A stretch of DNA of 23,569 nucleotides from an uncultured Clostridia bacterium (GTDB lineage: Bacteria > Bacillota > Clostridia > Oscillospirales > Acutalibacteraceae). The DNA is taken from assembly GCA_946539105.1 (NCBI GenBank), contig CAMNHG010000012.1:1-23569 (forward strand), given 5' to 3'. A program made the translations under genes and the position numbers. Under the pieces are notes generated by a model, which had not been told where the DNA came from, did no database searches, and worked only from the letters and a program-made list of their open reading frames with translations. Of the stretch, positions 7,556-15,478 are shown one piece after another (position 1 is the stretch's first letter; every line of letters starts with the position of its first letter).

Positions 7556-8260
7556 TTAGTTATCCTTGCTTAGCTCGGCAAGCGTCACCTCATAGCCTTT
7601 TTTTGCAAGTTCAAGGCATTCGCTGTTTATATCCTCACCGATTAGCTGTTTTGCGAGGTACTCGGCAAAATGAGGATTCTTAACAACCACGGGTCCCGTT
7701 AGGTGGGTTCCGATCAGGTTTTTGTACTTTAAGCCCTCGGTTTTGCAGCTATCGTTATCGGCAAGTCCGCGACGAACGGTAAAGGCGTGGTCTGTGATTC
7801 CGTCAATCTGTGAGCACTTGTTTACAAAGCCGACAAGCGGTCTGTCGAGGAAATCGCAGGTAAAAATCGCGTCGGCGGTCATTCTGGTTTTGTTCTGCTC
7901 GGTGACGGTGAAGTCGAACATTCCGAGTCCGCTGTGCTCTCCCCCGTCGCAGTCGGTTATGCTTTTGCCGAGCATTTCAAAGGAATTGCCCGTGAGCAAG
8001 GCAGGCTTGTCCGCCTCGACATATTCCTTAAAGCCGTCCGATAATCTCTTAAAATCCCCGAGCACCAGCTTTTGGTTTTTCTCGGTTCCCGAGCCGATGA
8101 ACACAAAGCCGTAATCGTTAAAATCAACGCTGTCGCCGAGCGACTTTTTAACGACCTCGCAGTCCGTTTTGCTCTGCGTGATTATTCTTTCGAGCACGCT
8201 CACGTTGCCGTAATCGCCGTAGAGATTCATAATATCATAATAAAGATGCAGAATTTTCAT
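7556..8260 (-). CDS. gatD: GatD-like glutamine amidotransferase subunit, nucleophile Cys missing
   Basis: GatD partners MurT to amidate D-Glu of lipid II (isoglutaminyl synthase), releasing ammonia from glutamine. The fold is clear: an N-terminal LHLYYDIMNLYGDYGN, the GSGTEKNQ loop, VGFVNKCSQ and a His-containing GTHLTGPVVVKNP segment. The nucleophile elbow, usually ICGGYQ, reads LTGNSFEMLG, with Gly where the Cys should be. The conserved His is kept. I take ATG 8260 as the start (AAGGGTG upstream), one base after the murT stop; an earlier GTG at 8269 would overlap murT. The order murT-gatD is the standard operon. Either this lineage uses free ammonia or another residue, or the protein is not a functional glutaminase. 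Confidence 0.82.
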   Translation of the reverse strand: MKILHLYYDIMNLYGDYGNVSVLERIITQSKTDCEVVKKSLGDSVDFNDYGFVFIGSGTEKNQKLVLGDFKRLSDGFKEYVEADKPALLTGNSFEMLGKSITDCDGGEHSGLGMFDFTVTEQNKTRMTADAIFTCDFLDRPLVGFVNKCSQIDGITDHAFTVRRGLADNDSCKTEGLKYKNLIGTHLTGPVVVKNPHFAEYLAKQLIGEDINSECLELAKKGYEVTLAELSKDN

Positions 8261-8261
8261 A

Positions 8262-9587
8262 TCACTCACCCTTTACCTTCGCCAAAAATTTGCCCTTGTC
8301 CGAGAAGCAGGTAATCGCGTAGATGTACCGTCCGCTTCCGTTGTCGAGGTAATCGACAGCCTCGGGAATGTCCTCGAACAGCTTGATTTTGTCAGACGGA
8401 ATACCGGTGAAGGAGAACCTCATACCGAGGTCGTTTACGTACTTTCCTGCGAGGACTATCTCTCCTACGTTCGGTGAGTTAAGCATATCAAAGTCAATAT
8501 CCCACAGCCAGGACACGTCGCTTGTAAAGTACTTTCTGCTTACCGCGTCAACGATAATCAGCACGTCGCAGCCGTCCTTATAAGCCGACGCCACGCGCAG
8601 GCTTTGGTCGTAGGAAATGCTGTTTTCGTGCTTAGAGGTGAGCAGCGTACCTGTTCTGTTGCCCAGCTCAAAGGTGATAACCCTGCCGTTTTTGAGCACA
8701 TAGTCGCCCATATCGCGAGCGATTTCGGCACCGTCTATGCCGACAATTCTCGCGACGGTGTAGGCGGACAGAATATTATAGATGTTATACAGCGATTTGA
8801 GCGCGAGCGAGATTTGGTACTTTCCGTCAATCTCCATAACGCCCTTGTCAAGGTCAACCGCGGTTATTGTGTAGGCGGTGTCACTTCGCTTGTAGCCGCA
8901 CTTTGTACACTTAAAATGACCGATATGATTGTAGTGGTAGGTGCTGTAGGTCATCGGAGCCTTGCATACAGGGCAGTACGCGCCGTCGTTGTACGCGCTG
9001 ACAAGATTTTCGGTATCAGTTGACAGCTTGTCCGCGCCGAACCAAACCACATTATCCCTGCCGATTCCGAAGCGCGAAACAAGCGGATCGTCGGCGTTGA
9101 GGATAAGCTGAGTGCCGTCGTAAATGCTGTCGGCAATAGCGTCGTACACCCACTCGGGATGGCCGTTACGGGTGAGCTGGTCGCGGTAGAGGTTGGTTAT
9201 TACATAGTGGGTCGGCTTGATATACTTAAAGGTATATCTGGCAAAGCGTTCGTCGCTTTCGATTAGCAGGATATCGCTTTTCACCTTGCCCGAAAGTGTT
9301 GAGCTTGAAAGCACGAGGGTGGTTACGCCCTCAATTTGGTTTGAGCCCTCGCGGTTCCACGAGACGGTCTTGCCGTTTTTCATCAGGATATGGGCTATCA
9401 TCTCAACCGTAGAGGTCTTGCCGTTGCTGCCCGTTACAGCTATGATAAACTCGGGCAGCTTTACCCTGCTGAGAATATCGGGACAGATTTTAAGCGCGAT
9501 TTGACCGGGAAAGCTGCTGCCCTTGCCGATAAGCCTGCCGACAAACCTGAGCAGCTTGCAGATTAATACTGTGAAAAATACCTTCAT
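8262..9587 (-). CDS. murT: MurT, lipid II isoglutaminyl synthase ligase subunit
   Basis: A 441-residue Mur-ligase homologue that activates the alpha-carboxyl of D-Glu in the lipid II stem peptide with ATP. Visible features in order: the P-loop VTGSNGKTSTVEM (about 51-63); a central Mur-ligase domain with the MurT-specific four-Cys zinc ribbon (CPVC ... CTKCGY, about 205-232); and the C-terminal DUF1727 domain containing DVSWLWDIDFD, which holds the Asp known to be needed in S. aureus MurT. The length is normal. The RBS GGAGA sits 6 nt before ATG 9587. Translation is coupled to gatD (the stop TGA is followed by one base and then ATG). Confidence 0.95.
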   Translation of the reverse strand: MKVFFTVLICKLLRFVGRLIGKGSSFPGQIALKICPDILSRVKLPEFIIAVTGSNGKTSTVEMIAHILMKNGKTVSWNREGSNQIEGVTTLVLSSSTLSGKVKSDILLIESDERFARYTFKYIKPTHYVITNLYRDQLTRNGHPEWVYDAIADSIYDGTQLILNADDPLVSRFGIGRDNVVWFGADKLSTDTENLVSAYNDGAYCPVCKAPMTYSTYHYNHIGHFKCTKCGYKRSDTAYTITAVDLDKGVMEIDGKYQISLALKSLYNIYNILSAYTVARIVGIDGAEIARDMGDYVLKNGRVITFELGNRTGTLLTSKHENSISYDQSLRVASAYKDGCDVLIIVDAVSRKYFTSDVSWLWDIDFDMLNSPNVGEIVLAGKYVNDLGMRFSFTGIPSDKIKLFEDIPEAVDYLDNGSGRYIYAITCFSDKGKFLAKVKGE

Positions 9588-9616
9588 AACAAATCTCCAA
9601 AATTTAATATACTACC

Positions 9617-9645
9617 ATTATAAGCCAAACCGCGGTAATTTTCAA
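9617..9645 (-). promoter_or_regulatory. Sigma-A-type promoter of murT-gatD
   Basis: On the minus strand: TTGAAA (9640-9645), 17-bp spacer, TATAAT (9617-9622). It lies 30 bp upstream of the murT start. Strong match to consensus. Confidence 0.8.
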
Positions 9646-9683
9646 TAGAGATTTGCTTTTTGCGAAAATCATCGTAAAAGTTT

Positions 9684-9717
9684 ACCGGCTCAAAGCTCAT
9701 CAAAGCCTTGAACCGGT
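9684..9717 (-). terminator. Hairpin downstream of the esterase gene
   Basis: ACCGGCTCAA pairs with TTGAACCGGT with a single mismatch, separated by 14 bases. On the minus strand it is followed only by AAACTTTT, so the T-tract is weak. On the plus strand a TATTTTTGCTTTT run follows. It is the only candidate terminator for the esterase operon, which ends at 9750, and it lies just upstream of the murT promoter. Confidence 0.5.
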
Positions 9718-9749
9718 ATTTTTGCTTTTAAAATATAATGTTAAATTTA

Positions 9750-11471
9750 TTACTTTTCCGCTGAGTAGTCCGACCAATTTCCGGCGGAATATCTGCGCTT
9801 TGATTTCATAACGCCGGGATCTGCCTTCGGTTCTACGGACATATCAATTTTGTAAATCTTACCGATAAGGTCGTTGTTGTACGGAATATCGGTTGTCTGG
9901 AACGCCTCCACGCCCTCTGACACCTCTCTGTCGGTAACGCCCGAGTCAAAAATAATACCCTGATTCCCCCACGGGGCTTTTATTCGGTAAATATCGGAAT
10001 CATCAATCCGCTCCATTTGGAAGCCCGGCCATTCCGCAAAGTAGTAGGGTTCCTTTGTGAAGCTGTTGAACGCCATTCCGCCCCACCAGTAGGCGTAAAC
10101 CTTATCCCACTTAGTTTCGCTGTTGTCGTAGTAGATATAACCCGGTTCGATTTTGCTTGGATCAAGCTCTAATTCCTTTAGCGTCTTCTCAAGCGGATCG
10201 CTTGTATCCTTATACTGAACGGGTGAACCGAACTCCAAGCCTGCGACATTCTGTGTAAAAACCGCCTCCAAAAACTCGGGATATATACCTCTCCAATACT
10301 CGATCATATGCTCGCCGGTTTCGTTTTTGTTGAACACGAGCTTATCCTTTGGATATCCGTCATCAATCAGCCTGTTGTACATAGTCTGAGAAACGTCGCC
10401 GTTATCGCCGTTATACCTTCCGGCGTAAAAATACAAAAACGGCGCGTTTTCCGTATTCATTTTATCCTTAAGAAAATCCGTCCACTGCTTATCGGCGTAC
10501 ATATCAAAGGTCGCCGACATCACGCCGCCTGTACCGAACTTGTCGGAATGGGACAGAACCGTGTAGAAGGTCTCAAGACCGCCCAAGGACGAGCCTGCCA
10601 ATGCGGTATGCTCCGCGTCGGTGTAGACGTTATAGTTTTCGTTCACATACGGCATAACGGTATCGCAGATGAAGTTCGCAAAGTCAGAGCCGCGCTTTTT
10701 TGTTAATTCCTCGGGCTTTACGTTTTCGGGTTCTTTTTCGGTATTTATATCGCCCAAATCGGGAACAAGCTCATCCCATCTGTAGAAGTCGTTGTTTTCG
10801 ATGCCGACAATAATCGCCTTATTATCGGTGACAGACATCATACTTTCAAGGTGTTCGGCAACGTTCCAGCAAACCGTATCGTTGTCCATTCCCCTGTCCT
10901 TGCCGGTTGTAAAAATACTCTGACCGTCAAACATATAGATGACGGAGTATTTATCCTCCGCGCTTTTATCGTAATTTTGCGGCGTGTAGATATAGACGAG
11001 CTTATCGCGTCCGTCAAACTTTAAGGTTTTAGTTTCAAACTTAGGGTCATAAACAGGCTCTTTGCCGGTAACATACGGAAGAAGCTCGTCTTTTTTAAGG
11101 TACCAGCCGCTGATAAAGCTGTTGAACGCAACGTCCATACTCGACTTTTCGCCGAATTTAACATGAACCATATTGTAGAGGTTTACATCCCCCTGACAAG
11201 TGAAAATATTGTTCGCGCCTTGCTCGCCGTTCTTTTTCATCTTGACCTCGGCGGTTTTGCCGGTTGATGTATTCTGAAATACCGCTGTGATATCTCCCGC
11301 GTCCTTAGCCGCGCTGACTGTCAGCGTGTGCAGCTTTTGCTCATTTGTTTTCGCGGCAGCCGCGCTGTCCTTAGCAGCGGAATTATCGGAGGCTCCGCCG
11401 TTGCTCGCGCAGGCTGTCAAAGCCGAAAGAAAAACAAGCGCGCACAGTAAGCCTGATATAATTTTTTTCAT
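9750..11471 (-). CDS. Lipoprotein esterase with C-terminal starch-binding (CBM26-like) module
   Basis: Start set at ATG 11471: AAGGAG lies 8 nt upstream, whereas the in-frame ATG at 11504 would overlap the previous gene and has no RBS. This gives a 573-aa protein with a lipoprotein signal ending LTAC (Cys21). After a linker rich in Ala, Ser and Asn comes a beta-rich N-terminal domain, then an alpha/beta-hydrolase of the esterase D/Fes type (PF00756): YIYTPQNYD, VIYMFDGQ, and nucleophile elbow AGSSLGG. A His in TGEHMIEYW near the end of the domain is the likely catalytic His. The last 110 residues (IYYDNSETKWDKVYAYWW, AEWPGFQM) resemble CBM25/26 starch-binding modules. Likely an outer-membrane-leaflet-facing enzyme tethered to starch that de-esterifies a sugar ester; substrate unknown. 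It is 22 bp downstream of the beta-lactamase-like gene and probably co-transcribed. Confidence 0.8.
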   Translation of the reverse strand: MKKIISGLLCALVFLSALTACASNGGASDNSAAKDSAAAAKTNEQKLHTLTVSAAKDAGDITAVFQNTSTGKTAEVKMKKNGEQGANNIFTCQGDVNLYNMVHVKFGEKSSMDVAFNSFISGWYLKKDELLPYVTGKEPVYDPKFETKTLKFDGRDKLVYIYTPQNYDKSAEDKYSVIYMFDGQSIFTTGKDRGMDNDTVCWNVAEHLESMMSVTDNKAIIVGIENNDFYRWDELVPDLGDINTEKEPENVKPEELTKKRGSDFANFICDTVMPYVNENYNVYTDAEHTALAGSSLGGLETFYTVLSHSDKFGTGGVMSATFDMYADKQWTDFLKDKMNTENAPFLYFYAGRYNGDNGDVSQTMYNRLIDDGYPKDKLVFNKNETGEHMIEYWRGIYPEFLEAVFTQNVAGLEFGSPVQYKDTSDPLEKTLKELELDPSKIEPGYIYYDNSETKWDKVYAYWWGGMAFNSFTKEPYYFAEWPGFQMERIDDSDIYRIKAPWGNQGIIFDSGVTDREVSEGVEAFQTTDIPYNNDLIGKIYKIDMSVEPKADPGVMKSKRRYSAGNWSDYSAEK

Positions 11472-11493
11472 TGTCTTTGCTCCTTGATTTTCT

Positions 11494-12609
11494 TTATTGT
11501 TCAAACAAAACGCTCAAAAGTGTCTGCGGAATTTCCTGTACGTACGACATTCCTCTACCTGAGTTTGACACCGCGAACAGATATACGTCACGCTCGGTAT
11601 TGATATAATCAATCGCTCCGAAGTGCGGCGGAATCTGTCCGATATGACCCGAGCCGCCGTACGGCATATGCCAAAAGCCGTAGCAGTATTCCTCTGTGCT
11701 GTACTGATTTACTGTCTGAGTCATTTGCTTAAACGCGTCGGCAGAGATAACCTTTCCTCCGCTCAGTCCGCGCATCCATTTGTCCATATCCTCAGCGTTT
11801 GATACAATATCGCCGGCACCCTTGGTTATTCCGGGATTGTAGAAGCCTTCTTCTATTGATTCCGTTTTGGATAGAGCGAAAGTCCACTCGTGATTTTCCG
11901 TTACTTCATCGGTAAATCCGGTGTGTGTCATCTCAAGCGGCTCAAAAAAGTTTTTCCTGAGATAATCTTTATAAGTAACTCCGCTTGCCTGCTCAACAAT
12001 TTCCGAAAGCAGGAAGTAGTTTGAGTTTGAGTACTGATAATCGCCGCCCGGCTCAAAGACGAGCTCTTTGTCAAATATAGCCTTCTTGATTTTTTGGATA
12101 TTTTCCTTCTCGTTTGTGCCTATGTCTGTAGGATTAATCAGCTCAAGATAGTTTGTCAGTCCGGAGCTCATATTAAGCAGGTTTTTGATTGTCAGCTTCT
12201 TGCCGTTTTTATATTCGGGAAAATACTTGTCCAGCGTATCGTCAACGCTGAGCTTTTTTTGGTCGCAAAGCAGCATAACGCAAGCCGCGCAAAATTGCTT
12301 TGACACCGAGCCTATCGGCATTGAAGCGTCAATCGTCAGCGGCCTGCCGTTATCATCGTTGCCGTTCGTGTACTGATATATCACACTGCCGCCCTTTGAA
12401 ATTTGAAGAACGCCCCTGTAAGCGGCGTCCGTCAACACCTTATCGAGCTTGCTTTTCATTTCCGTGGTAATTGTCTCAGGCTGTGTTGTCTGAGCTTCGG
12501 TTGTCTGTACTTCCGTTGCTGCCTGAGAACTTTCCGCAGGCTTGGAACCGCAGCCTGCAAAAGAAGCAATCATAACTATAATTATTAAAATAGCTGATAA
12601 TTTTTTCAT
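11494..12609 (-). CDS. Serine hydrolase lipoprotein, beta-lactamase (class C)/DD-peptidase family
   Basis: A 371-aa protein from ATG 12609: AGGAG precedes it by 7 nt and overlaps the alternative ATG at 12624, so the later start is preferred. A lipoprotein signal ends FAGC. A low-complexity linker of Gln, Thr and Glu leads to the PF00144 domain. Catalytic motifs: SVSK (SxxK, Ser about 101), YSN in YQYSNSNYF (YxN) and HIG in GSGHIGQIP (the KTG/HxG equivalent). This family includes D-aminopeptidases, esterases and beta-lactamase-like enzymes; resistance to beta-lactams cannot be claimed from sequence. Co-transcribed with the starch-binding esterase, which suggests a joint cell-surface role. An XRE regulator sits directly upstream. 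Confidence 0.85.
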   Translation of the reverse strand: MKKLSAILIIIVMIASFAGCGSKPAESSQAATEVQTTEAQTTQPETITTEMKSKLDKVLTDAAYRGVLQISKGGSVIYQYTNGNDDNGRPLTIDASMPIGSVSKQFCAACVMLLCDQKKLSVDDTLDKYFPEYKNGKKLTIKNLLNMSSGLTNYLELINPTDIGTNEKENIQKIKKAIFDKELVFEPGGDYQYSNSNYFLLSEIVEQASGVTYKDYLRKNFFEPLEMTHTGFTDEVTENHEWTFALSKTESIEEGFYNPGITKGAGDIVSNAEDMDKWMRGLSGGKVISADAFKQMTQTVNQYSTEEYCYGFWHMPYGGSGHIGQIPPHFGAIDYINTERDVYLFAVSNSGRGMSYVQEIPQTLLSVLFEQ

Positions 12610-12641
12610 AATAACACTCCTCATGTTAATTCTATAACTAT

Positions 12642-12670
12642 ATAATAAAACAGCTGCTGACGTATATCAA
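12642..12670 (-). promoter_or_regulatory. Promoter of the serine hydrolase/esterase operon
   Basis: On the minus strand: TTGATA (12665-12670), 17-bp spacer, TATTAT (12642-12647), 32 bp before the ATG at 12609. Confidence 0.6.
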
Positions 12671-12675
12671 GCAAC

Positions 12676-12689
12676 TGTTTACATAAACA
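12676..12689. promoter_or_regulatory. Candidate operator, inverted repeat TGTTTA-CA-TAAACA
   Basis: A perfect 6-bp inverted repeat with a 2-bp centre, placed 5 bp upstream of the -35 box of the serine hydrolase promoter and 34 bp beyond the end of the XRE regulator gene. The position suits a regulator binding site. Linking it to the neighbouring XRE protein is inference. Confidence 0.35.
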
Positions 12690-12722
12690 TTAAATCATAA
12701 GGAGCCAAATTAAACTATCGGT

Positions 12723-13559
12723 TTAAAAAATCGGCTTTTTTCTATCGCATATACCGAAAACAGGGTATGGAGAGCCCTTGGCGATTCCGTCCGCGTAGCA
12801 AAGCAGCGGAAGCACGTTTGTCTCAAAGCGGATGATGTATGAATTAATCTCTCCTTCCACGGACGCGATTTTCATGGGATGTACAATCTGTTTGTCACAG
12901 AGTGCTTTCATACAGCGTTCAACGTCCTGCGGTTCAAGTCCGGTGCCCTGAGATATGAGCGGCGCGGTGACCGGAATATCGGATACCGTATAAAGATAGT
13001 AGAGGATTTTAAGAGTTTTTTTATCCGCGAACAAAGCAAAAACCTGCCTTATGGCGTCTTCACTTTCAAAATGTGAAAGAATACTCTCGTCCTGCGGACG
13101 TATCATCAGAAAAAAGTGGCGGAAATCGTCTGAAATCCGCGCCAAAGCTAATCCGTCGTCGCACAATAGCTTAGAAAAGTAATCATTGCGTTTATCGCTT
13201 TTTTCAGGATGACCGGTAAAGGTATCGGCAAAATCTTCCGTCAAGCTCTCGTCGCCGAAAAGACCCAGAATAAGCGACCAGCAATATTTGAAAGCGGATT
13301 GGAATGCTTCTTCCTGCGGCATAGCACTCAGTTTTTTCATCATTGTAAGCCGTATATCCTGCTCCTCTCTGCCGAAAAGCGCGTCAATGCTGACATCTAA
13401 AGCGTCTGCCAACTTCGGCAAGACCTCCGCGTCGGGAGTACCGCCGCGTTCCCATTTTGAAACCGCCTGAGTTGTTACGCCTATAAGGCTTCCGAGCTTT
13501 TCCTGAGTATATTTCTTTTGATTACGGTATTTCTTAATTTGCTTTCCGATAACGCTCAC
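12723..13559 (-). CDS. XRE-family transcriptional regulator with C-terminal winged-helix-like region
   Basis: A 278-residue protein. The N-terminal Cro/CI helix-turn-helix (about residues 5-62: YTQEKLGSLIGVTTQAVSKWERG) is typical. The middle has no recognisable domain. Residues about 185-240 (KTLKILYYLYTVSDIPVTA, LEPQDVERCMKALCDK) look like a second, ArsR-like winged helix. It begins at GTG 13559 with GGAGGG 6 nt upstream; there is no competing ATG. It precedes the serine hydrolase/esterase operon in the same direction and may control it. No terminator is visible between them, so partial read-through is possible. Confidence 0.8.
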   Translation of the reverse strand: MSVIGKQIKKYRNQKKYTQEKLGSLIGVTTQAVSKWERGGTPDAEVLPKLADALDVSIDALFGREEQDIRLTMMKKLSAMPQEEAFQSAFKYCWSLILGLFGDESLTEDFADTFTGHPEKSDKRNDYFSKLLCDDGLALARISDDFRHFFLMIRPQDESILSHFESEDAIRQVFALFADKKTLKILYYLYTVSDIPVTAPLISQGTGLEPQDVERCMKALCDKQIVHPMKIASVEGEINSYIIRFETNVLPLLCYADGIAKGSPYPVFGICDRKKPIF

Positions 13560-13588
13560 ACTAAACCCTCCGTTGATTTTATATTATT

Positions 13589-13617
13589 ATTGTATCAAAT
13601 CAATGGTAGTTTGTCTA
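13589..13617 (-). promoter_or_regulatory. Promoter of the XRE regulator
   Basis: On the minus strand: TAGACA (13612-13617), 17-bp spacer, TACAAT (13589-13594), followed 17 bp later by the GGAGGG RBS. Confidence 0.6.
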
Positions 13618-13658
13618 TACCTCAAATTTTATAAAGCAAAAATTATAACTCGATAATG

Positions 13659-13687
13659 AAAAAACCCCTTGCCGAAGCAAAGGGTTT
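13659..13687 (-). terminator. Rho-independent terminator after the L,D-transpeptidase array
   Basis: On the minus strand: AAACCCTTTGC, a TTCG tetraloop, GCAAGGGGTTT (11-bp stem with one G-T pair), then TTT. It lies about 40 bases past the stop of the transpeptidase-like gene and upstream of the XRE regulator promoter. Confidence 0.85.
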
Positions 13688-13725
13688 TCTCTTATTCAAC
13701 AATAAATTTCTTTAGGTATAAAAAT

Positions 13726-14616
13726 CTATACTATCAAAATATGCGGTGATTTTTCCTTATTAAGCCATTTGAGAGTTTCAACCATCTTTCCCTCTGAAAC
13801 CGCCACACAACCTGATGTTGCCATATTGCCAACGTGCATAAAGAACGCGGATCCTTTTCCCGCGACAACCGGCTGTGTATTATACTCAATAAAGACCGCG
13901 TAGTTATAGTTTGGCCGGCTTTCAATTAAATGCTCCGCTGATGACCAATCGCTGTTTTCGGTACCCTTAACATGCTGATTATAATACTGCGAGTTAGGGT
14001 CGTCAACCCAATAGTCATCCTCCGTTACAGTAAAGTAATCCATAGATGTACCCGGATTAGGCATAATTCCGAATGCAGTACCGAGAGAGTATAATCCCTT
14101 TGGTGTGTATGATGAGCTTTCGTTTGCCTCGTTGCTGACTCCCATATTACCTACAAAGCCTTCTTCTGACTCAATCGCGGATTTTACCCAGCTGTTGTTT
14201 TGCTTTTCATAAAAGCTAACAGTTGCGGTCGTACCGTTGGAATTGACTGTAATCAGTTGATCAAAATCAAATTGTGAAACATCGCTGCCGCTTTTTGCCG
14301 CAATTTCCGCAAGCTCTTCCGGCACCGATGCATTACCGGCGTCTTGGTTTGACGGATCTTGATTTTGCGAGGTCTGCTCCTGCGCGTCCTGCTCAACCGA
14401 AGGATTGCTTGGATTGCTTGCCACGGTGCTATCGGAAGAACCGTCCACCGGACTTGTTAAGACAAGTGTAGTCGGCTGCATTGCGTCGTTTCCGGACGAA
14501 TTTTTATTGTTCATTATTATTAAAAAGACTGCTGATGTTATACCCGATGAAACTAACGCCGTAATAATAATAATCAACGCTATCTGTAGTTTTGCATTCT
14601 TTTTCTTTTTACGCAT
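13726..14616 (-). CDS. Membrane-anchored L,D-transpeptidase (YkuD fold), active-site Cys present
   Basis: A 296-residue protein. A basic start (MRKKKKNAK) is followed by one transmembrane segment (about 10-35), then a 70-residue Ser/Asn/Gln-rich linker. The YkuD-like domain occupies about 110-296. Near its end are His261 (FMHVGN) and SGC (Cys270 in ATSGCVAVS), the catalytic signature of L,D-transpeptidases that make 3-3 cross-links or attach proteins to peptidoglycan. The protein most likely faces the outside of the membrane. RBS AGGAG lies before ATG 14616. It follows, by 9 bp, a paralogue that has lost the Cys, in one transcription unit ending at the terminator at 13659. Exact substrate unknown. 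Confidence 0.8.
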   Translation of the reverse strand: MRKKKKNAKLQIALIIIITALVSSGITSAVFLIIMNNKNSSGNDAMQPTTLVLTSPVDGSSDSTVASNPSNPSVEQDAQEQTSQNQDPSNQDAGNASVPEELAEIAAKSGSDVSQFDFDQLITVNSNGTTATVSFYEKQNNSWVKSAIESEEGFVGNMGVSNEANESSSYTPKGLYSLGTAFGIMPNPGTSMDYFTVTEDDYWVDDPNSQYYNQHVKGTENSDWSSAEHLIESRPNYNYAVFIEYNTQPVVAGKGSAFFMHVGNMATSGCVAVSEGKMVETLKWLNKEKSPHILIV

Positions 14617-14625
14617 ATTCTTCTC

Positions 14626-15186
14626 CTAACTAATTACTATGTGCGGATTTTTGGTTTCTTCAAGCAACGCGAGAAGCTCTACCATAGACGACGCCGAAAT
14701 ATTAACGTCTCCCCAGCTTTTTGATAAACCGCTTGACTTGCCCGACAGGAATATTGCCGAGCCTTTTCCGGGTTCTCCCCTGGTATTACCGTCTCCGTTG
14801 TGCTCAATTAAAATACACGCGTTACGGTCACCGCCGTTTTCTTCAAAAATATTATACATCAGTTCACTGCTTTTCCATTTGCCGGGATTCTCTTTCGGCG
14901 GAACTGTAGTATAATTTGTAATTGTCACCAGCTCATTATAGAACGATGAGTCCGGATCGTCTACCCATACCATATTAGGGATAATTTTCTTATAATCCAG
15001 CCCCGTGTCTATGCTTCCGACCGACATTGCAAAGCCAAGCTCAAACGTACCTATCGGAGTTGCGTTTTTAGACTCGCTCGGCGAAGTTGTCAGTCCGTCA
15101 GAGCCGAAATACACGGTATTGGTCGAGAACAGCTTTTTAGGCTTGACGCCGTCAAGTTTTTCGGTATTGCAGTATTTACAAATCAT
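14626..15186 (-). CDS. L,D-transpeptidase-fold paralogue, catalytic Cys replaced, no export signal
   Basis: A 186-residue protein alignable with the YkuD domain of the next gene: TPIGTFELGFAM against TPKGLYSLGTAFG, WVDDPDSSFYN against WVDDPNSQYYN, GKGSAIFL against GKGSAFFM, and NPHIVIS against SPHILIV. The SGC motif becomes WGD (Asp160 at the Cys position), and the His of the HVG segment is Ser. It lacks the transmembrane segment and linker, and starts MICKYCNTEK with a CxxC. It is therefore predicted to be inactive as a transpeptidase and cytoplasmic unless translation begins elsewhere. RBS AAAGGA sits 9 nt before the ATG. It may be a decaying duplicate or a repurposed binding protein; the reading frame is still open. 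Confidence 0.7.
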   Translation of the reverse strand: MICKYCNTEKLDGVKPKKLFSTNTVYFGSDGLTTSPSESKNATPIGTFELGFAMSVGSIDTGLDYKKIIPNMVWVDDPDSSFYNELVTITNYTTVPPKENPGKWKSSELMYNIFEENGGDRNACILIEHNGDGNTRGEPGKGSAIFLSGKSSGLSKSWGDVNISASSMVELLALLEETKNPHIVIS

Positions 15187-15282
15187 TAGCTCAAATCCTT
15201 TCTGTTCTGTAGTAATTGTTTCAATCGATACCTGTCAAAACATAAGAAAACCCTTTAACATAGTTTTTGACAAAACAACCGA

Positions 15283-15478
15283 TTAGCTGATAACAATATG
15301 AGGATTATTATCCTTATCAAGCAACGCCAGCAGCTTCTCCATATCTTCGGCGGAGATATTGATATCGCCATTGCTTGAAGAAAGGTTATAGTATTTGCCC
15401 GAAATATACATAAACCATTATTGGGACTGCCCTTTGTATACCCGTCACCATTATGTTCAATCAAAATACATACCGATC
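15283..15478 (-). pseudogene. Frameshifted C-terminal remnant of a third L,D-transpeptidase-fold copy
   Basis: One minus-strand frame reads CILIEHNGDGYTKGSPNNG, closely matching CILIEHNGDGNTRGEPGKG of the neighbouring paralogue. The match then continues in another frame as ISGKYYNLSSSNGDINISA and ends NPHIVIS before TAA (15283-15285). The frame changes near 15415. Only about 60 codons remain and there is no start. It shares the Cys-to-Asp change (NGD), so it is closer to the inactive paralogue than to the active copy. Its 5' edge overlaps the last codons of the dehydrase gene. Confidence 0.8.

Noticed and set aside
11494..12609. Antibiotic-resistance beta-lactamase
   Set aside because: The SxxK/YxN/HxG set and lipoprotein form fit the broad PF00144 serine hydrolase family; nothing specific to true class C lactamases is seen.
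15210..15238. Promoter for the Cys-less transpeptidase gene (TTGACA at 15233-15238)
   Set aside because: The -35 is perfect but no acceptable -10 lies at 16-18 bp; also an 8-bp inverted repeat TGTCAAAA/TTTTGACA (15233-15272) may explain the match.
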